From a virus: a stretch of 36,334 nucleotides of DNA. The stretch is taken from positions 1 through 36,334 of the IMG/VR virus record IMGVR_UViG_3300021335_000042; one strand, 5' to 3'. The notes below the pieces were generated by a model. That model was not told where the DNA came from. It worked only from the letters and a program-made list of their open reading frames with translations, and did no database searches. Of the stretch, positions 34,201-36,334 are shown one piece after another (positions within the stretch are counted from its first letter, which is position 1; each line of letters opens with the position of its first letter). The position numbers and the translations under genes are program-made.

Positions 34201-36328
34201 CTTAGCTATATCAGCACCTTTTGATGACAATCGAGAAGCAGAACAAGGAATTGTTTACGTTTACACACAACAAAATGGCACGTTTGTCAAAACGCAGGAC
34301 CTTTATAGTAGAAGCAACGAAAGTAACGAACAATTTGGTCATCTAGTTAAGTTTGACGGAAATACACTTGTCGTAGGAAGTAAAAATGCAGATAGCTTTG
34401 AAAGCACAACTTTCGACAATCAAACAACAACTTTAGATAATGCGTTTACTAACTTTAAAAACTTTGATGCTAATAGTGGAGTTGTATACGTTTTTGAAAG
34501 ATTGAATAATACTTTAGTTTACGGGCAAACAGTTTCATATGACGACGATGCTATTGAATATTTTGGAAGAAATATTTTAGCTGTTAATAATCACATCTAT
34601 GTAGGTTTGCCGAAGTATTCTGCAGATGCCACCGGAAATAGAATAGGTGCTATTGCAAATTATAGAAAAATAGAAAACATTTGGCAGAATTATAGAAGTC
34701 CAAAAGCTACAGTTGATTTAGATAAAATTAAGAGTATTAAACTTTATGATAGGAAAGAAGGCGAAGTACTTCAATACATTGATTATATCGATCCTATCCA
34801 AGGAAAAATAGCAGGACCTGCTGAACAAGAAATAAGTTTCAAAACTTATTACGATCCTGCAACATATTCTGTAGGGAACGATACTGTTGATGTAGATGAA
34901 TTTGATACCTGGGATGAATCTTTTGTAGGCAGAGTATGGTGGGATTTAACAAATGCTAAGTTTTTAAATCCATACCAATCAGACGTAACATTTAGCGCAA
35001 ACAATTGGAATACACTGTTTGACGGCAACAGTATTGATATATACGAATGGGTAGAAAGCTCAAGGCTTCCTAGTGCATACGATGAATTGGCAGACACAGA
35101 AGAAGGCATTGCAAAAGGAATAAGTGGATCTTCTAAGTACGGCGACGAAGTGTATGTCCAAAAACAAGTTTACGATCCTATATCGCAAGGATTTACTAAT
35201 AAGTATTTCTTCTGGGTAAAAAACAAAAGCATTACTCCAAATGTAGAGTGGAGAAATAAGTCGATAAAAGACGTAGCTTCGCTAATAGCAGATCCTGCAG
35301 GCCAAGGATACAGATTTATAACCTTAATTTCAGAAGACAGCTTTGTATTGTACAACTGTGATAGTTTGATAAAAGGTACAGATACAATACTAAGTATCCA
35401 ATATTGGACTATCGAAGATCAAGATATTAATATTCATAATCAATATCAAATCATGACAGAAGGATTAGAGACAAGTAAGCCACATCCTGATATTGAAAGA
35501 AAATGGTTTGATAGTTTAGTTGGATATGATGAATTTAGTAGGGTAGTACCTGCTTCTGAACTTCCAGCAAAACAAAAATATGGAATACTTAACAAACCAA
35601 GACAAAGTTGGTTTATTAATCGCACAGAGGCGCTAAAACAAGTTGTTGAAAGAATCAATAGAGTATTACTACAGAATCTTATAATAGATGATAAAATTAT
35701 TACTCCGTTATTCCAGAATGATCCTGCTCCAACAGACGCAACAAATTTATACGATACAACTGTTGATGTTCTTGCAGATTTAGATTTTGTCGGAGTTGCT
35801 AAAGCAGAAAGATGTATTATCACACCTACAATAGAAGATGGTAAAATTATACGAGTGGTTGTTACTGAACCAGGTAGAGGATACTTGAGACCACCTACCG
35901 TAACAATTACCGGAACTGGGCAAGATGCAGTGATTACAACAGTAATTGATTCTCAAGGTAGAGTTACTAGTGCTCAGATTCAAAATAGTGGAACAAACTA
36001 CGATGACACCACAGTAATAACAGTTAGAAGATTTTCTGTATTGGTAAACAGCGACGAAACAATTCAAGGCAAATGGGCATTATATGAACGATTGACAGAT
36101 ACTAGAAAATGGTCAAGGATTGAAAGTCAAGCCTATGATGTAGCTTTGTTTTGGAATTATGCCGATTGGTATGATGTTGGATATAGCGATTTTACAGATA
36201 TCGATTATCTAATAGATGAAAGTTATGAACTTCAAGGTTTAGATGATAATATTGGTGATATTGTTAAAATTAGCAATGTAGGCACAGGCGGATGGCTATT
36301 ATTACAAAAGATAGATAATCAAATTTAG
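25286..36328 (+). CDS. gp7: Giant gp7-like baseplate wedge protein with embedded sugar-binding and FG-GAP modules
   Basis: 3680 aa (T4 gp7 1032), directly after gp6. A cupredoxin-like strand set (LTLYRGMTYRFNID, about 195-272) recurs in marine gp7 homologues. Three segments look like CBM5/12 carbohydrate-binding modules (W, then GxxVxYxxxxYxA, then W/L): about 1434-1472, 1693-1736 and 2827-2873. FG-GAP-type beta-propeller blades appear at about 2112-2190 and 2908-3110 (QRFGESVALSSDGKYLIVGS, GFGDSISISSDGMLLAISAP, EQFGHLVKFDGNTLVVGSK, EYFGRNILAVNNHIYVGLP), split by some 700 residues. Residues 3130-3500 resemble the gp7 family body (IDYIDPIQGKIAGPAEQEIS). Two GxGY-PP repeats (3525-3582) precede the stop. 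AGAGG precedes the ATG. The stop is 6 bases from the window end. Confidence 0.82.
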   Translation: MAYEDNQNEFPVPIDGDGRRQSAQHLPRYFRTHTNKKFLGSTFDQLMQPGVAEKLNGYVGREVAKAYRADDSYIKDVSADRENYQLEPAAVITDDLGNVSFYKDYNDFINQISNFNGNNKDHSKLNGQEYYAWNPNIDWDKFVNFREYYWLPNGPQTINVIGQTDQVESEYTISLADNVDNYAYLFSPDGFTQNPNLTLYRGMTYRFNIDTPGLPFTIRTAKNNDDEFLLEAGISEQKVEDGIIELKLNSETPDILYYMADNDLNASGLIKVLNLEEATSIDVETEILGKKKYTTSAGVELSNGMKLSFIGKVTPEKYSQGQWYVEGVGDKIVLVDESQLTVASVFADNLPVEFDANEFDQLPFDEAIGYPAKKDYFLINRASIDGNLWSRYNRWFHKSVIEVSASANDQPSNIDQSQRAKRPIIEFNAGLKLHKFGTKSKTDIDLVDSFTTDIFSIIEGSEGYNIDGVDLAEGMRVLFTADTDILVKNRIFEINFINFVSSEGTTRQINLKEIPDTQPIANETVLVKLGSTFGGATFYYDGTAWQSAQEKTQVNQTPLFDVFDKNGYSYGDNNYYNANTFNGTKLFSYKPGVGQTDSELGIPVAYRTIDNVGDITFNFNLLQDSSTYQLDNSIITIGTDVGYVRRYTDIDIFETDTGWKKAKGLSNQPVIRQYVFDNTTDSFTIDVYDQSSRLTDLWIRVYKNNVLQFENLHFTFRDTVNEDKEIVFNDSLTIGDVIVIKTRSATEKNKNGYYEVPINFEKNPLNEDIFEFTLGEVNDHVSSIVEELDNFTGVYPGPSNLRDTGKISQYGKRFVKHSAPQNLSLFHILDKDSNLIKSLRYSRREYSKFKRLFLQIANSLGFEGATKDHVDKVLAELVKDKTNKMPFYFSDMIPLGATKKTSFIIDDADSQNFFALTNVFDIDTPSRKAVQVYLNGNQLIFGKDYTFNTDGFVVITATKEVDDIVEIYEYESTNGSYCPPTPTKLGLYPKYEPTIYVDSVTGTKLIQGHDGSRFVAFDDFRDNLLLELELRIYNNIKVSYDTNFVDILGFVNSEDRTAGFDKSLIDNAMLADFIQWTTLIDEDYTENPNFQRTNGFTWNYSSMSSPQGNVLPGYWRAIYKKGFDTDRPHTHPWEMLGFSVKPDWWEQQYGPAPYTKNNLLLWEDLEKGIIREPGKKFVVNKKFIRTDLTSHIPVDEDGNLLPPSVSGYAKNFITNNIRDSFKFGDEGPVEAAWRNSSEYPFALMTAWLLTQPNKLLATGFDRINQIRNNAGEIVYKTTDKHIRLTDIIFPNTSEDEAQIFTSGLVNYVAGYMASNITTPFTNYKSHLKSIKNQIGFKLAGFTEKEKFKLILDSRTPLNEGNVFVPDENYKIFLNTSTPVQTINYSGVIIEKQSNGYIMRGYDQEQPVFKYYKAIALDNDPIINVGGVSEEYVTWESNRIYVEGKNVEYEGAYYRVTEQHTSGASFDNDKMTKLPNLPLVGGREATFKRTFFDRSISELPYGTLIRTIQEVVDFLLGYEKYLTDQGFVFDYFDEDDEIVNDWKKSAKEFMFWSLQNWAEGSVITVSPAAKEIKFISQYSMVDNIFDSFYGYTIYKADGKKLIEEFSSLSRENPNEFTLTTKNTADGIFSVKLPLVQKEHVILLDNTTVFNDIIYDLQPGYRQERIRVLGYRTTEWDGSLNIPGFIYDEAKIVQWEPWNDYAIGDVVKYKEFYYAAESKVPGAETFVSSQWNRLAEKPATKLHTNFEYKTNQFADYYDLDTDNFDVEQQKFAQHLIGYQNRDYLANIINDDVSQYKFYQGMIADKGTRNALTKLFDVLGSADKDSLEFYEEWAIKTGQYGAADGFEEVDFILDENNFRLTPQPVILVDNITGEETDLIYRIRPFEVYEKPQNYNHKPFPTKYINKGFTKDSGYVNLDDVSISVNSYDDILLQEFSKIKNGDYVWVGNEKLSWNIYKHVDTPYNVESVVGGETEFTITVDATPSDITKGDIIGVFDLISTEVETDDSTYATITQSTAAIGGFYKIKDVLLNKITLATNTKIDDVEKCKGQITKFKTARYADISSANDFSQEFLESNDLIWIDNDDSNNWTVLQQKDAYDLLETVTNSLSDGSDQEYATAIAANKNNTVLVVGAPGIDDGKVFVYRRGSANNKWKLAQVLEADSDIADAGQRFGESVALSSDGKYLIVGSPSASNVKSAFSGDYVESQDYQSNDIVIKNELLWSAAKDILGSEDNIIFNSFESTAQIIEELGLINETDEKINTIFTGNYPFEDTSTNHILVRAPNEMYAGSAIGDEVVMKWNELTYTNQGTTTLESVDLFGGLVTGVDGDFINSTNHTIQHKIDVVLYVDAATNIPNVDDRVETIGAFGTVDYVYFDGARVTLYLKDVNGAFTLEGSLFLESGDFVGEYLRVAPVETTDTSNVYSGYWYFNTPNYTTGSVRSDQGRGLVIYDVIPQGEIDPNRYYYNILDNNNEVISSENSINSYIRVLSAQGAPGPYGNTDPILSNLFVVRAPKALTDVLVNGNTFDMYVPQLTRFSDGSYKNPADINLTFSTLNRRQTVVDLWDGYINFNFTKFGSNGDPFEPKVGQTVRDVTTGATAVVTYYQRNSLNVTIFVKTVTGDWSLGNVYGDNAEIEFLQIPGDPDPIYQADRVMGQTQYRALGLASEGIGKLIVLENLTGNVSLPTTDILTQTEYWFYNEGDVLGIPRQPSIPSPDNNDWSVVYNIPASGSGVASGNTNEGMYSVFALEGSVNYSLINSFTIPESTSNLYLGSEIKLTKNNDLYKGFVHARGDNEITGLDQDYTSWGRIYFLNQGIDEFGNSWAWEFAKDKNFVGEFSALSTYYTGNIVFYNGNLYTAVTNTVATPFSTVNWQLIETDERTEFVGYVPNETGQLLDNDADTIISGTENLIKFAYDFDVSENGEVLVVANKNRTSAPNEVLVYRSFNGNYLKRQTIIAPSTTIGFGDSISISSDGMLLAISAPFDDNREAEQGIVYVYTQQNGTFVKTQDLYSRSNESNEQFGHLVKFDGNTLVVGSKNADSFESTTFDNQTTTLDNAFTNFKNFDANSGVVYVFERLNNTLVYGQTVSYDDDAIEYFGRNILAVNNHIYVGLPKYSADATGNRIGAIANYRKIENIWQNYRSPKATVDLDKIKSIKLYDRKEGEVLQYIDYIDPIQGKIAGPAEQEISFKTYYDPATYSVGNDTVDVDEFDTWDESFVGRVWWDLTNAKFLNPYQSDVTFSANNWNTLFDGNSIDIYEWVESSRLPSAYDELADTEEGIAKGISGSSKYGDEVYVQKQVYDPISQGFTNKYFFWVKNKSITPNVEWRNKSIKDVASLIADPAGQGYRFITLISEDSFVLYNCDSLIKGTDTILSIQYWTIEDQDINIHNQYQIMTEGLETSKPHPDIERKWFDSLVGYDEFSRVVPASELPAKQKYGILNKPRQSWFINRTEALKQVVERINRVLLQNLIIDDKIITPLFQNDPAPTDATNLYDTTVDVLADLDFVGVAKAERCIITPTIEDGKIIRVVVTEPGRGYLRPPTVTITGTGQDAVITTVIDSQGRVTSAQIQNSGTNYDDTTVITVRRFSVLVNSDETIQGKWALYERLTDTRKWSRIESQAYDVALFWNYADWYDVGYSDFTDIDYLIDESYELQGLDDNIGDIVKISNVGTGGWLLLQKIDNQI

Positions 36329-36334
36329 GTAGAT

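Noticed and set aside
36320-36328. AAATTTA slippery heptamer at the end of the gp7-like gene
   Set aside because: The heptamer is out of register with the reading frame (codons are CAA ATT TAG), so it cannot work as a canonical -1 site.
1-36334. CRISPR array, insertion sequence, integrase or attachment site
   Set aside because: No regularly spaced repeats, transposase or integrase motifs were seen; the content is that of a lytic T4-like phage.

Overview
The window is a virion-assembly and DNA-processing region of an AT-rich, T4-like contractile-tailed phage. Gene content and order (portal, prohead core, protease, scaffold, major capsid; gp48-like, gp53, gp27-like hub, gp5, gp25, gp6, gp7; gp46/gp47 and a gp55-type sigma factor) match marine T4-like myoviruses of cyanobacteria and SAR11/Pelagibacter. 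The protein style (gp5 without lysozyme, gp55 with a long N-terminal extension, a very large gp7-type protein) points to the pelagiphage/cyanophage group. The host itself cannot be read from the sequence.

Layout. 1-344: non-coding but organised. It holds the end of the capsid operon (strong terminator), a late-type promoter, a structured leader RNA, a 28-codon gene with a perfect ribosome binding site, and a sigma70-like promoter pointing out of the window. 345-9445 (minus): head operon read as tape-measure-like protein, gp20 portal, an 82-aa protein, a DUF115/MptE-like protein, acidic prohead core protein, gp21 protease, gp22 scaffold, gp23 capsid (gp23 is broken by a one-base frameshift). 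9446-9512: divergent late promoters. 9513-10570 (plus): gp26-type hub/chaperone gene followed by a start-less reading frame that a textbook -1 slippery heptamer would fuse to it. 10567-11568 (minus): unknown 333-aa protein. 11569-12093: about 500 bases of hairpin-rich DNA with no convincing gene. 12094-16437 (minus): GIY-YIG nuclease, 70-aa protein, gp46, gp47, gp55 sigma. 16438-16521: divergent early/late promoter region. 16522-36328 (plus): baseplate operon gp48-like, gp53, gp27-like, gp5, gp25, gp6 and a 3680-aa gp7-like giant.

Regulation. Two promoter classes are visible by eye. Sigma70-type sites (one perfect TTGACA-17-TATAAT) lie before gp55, before gp47 and near the left edge. T4 late-type TATAAATA or TAAATA boxes lie before the structural genes. 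The window encodes the gp55-like late sigma factor that should read the second class, so it contains both the switch and its targets. Two of the sigma70 promoters share the same inverted repeat, ATGTTA-N6-TAACAT, at the -10 box, which suggests a common repressor or modulator.

The most interesting observations are the gp26/-1 frame fusion beside the tape-measure candidate, the shared operator, the structured RNA regions at both ends of the head operon and near the GIY-YIG gene, and the sugar-binding and FG-GAP modules embedded in the giant gp7-like protein. All calls are from reading the sequence; no search was run.
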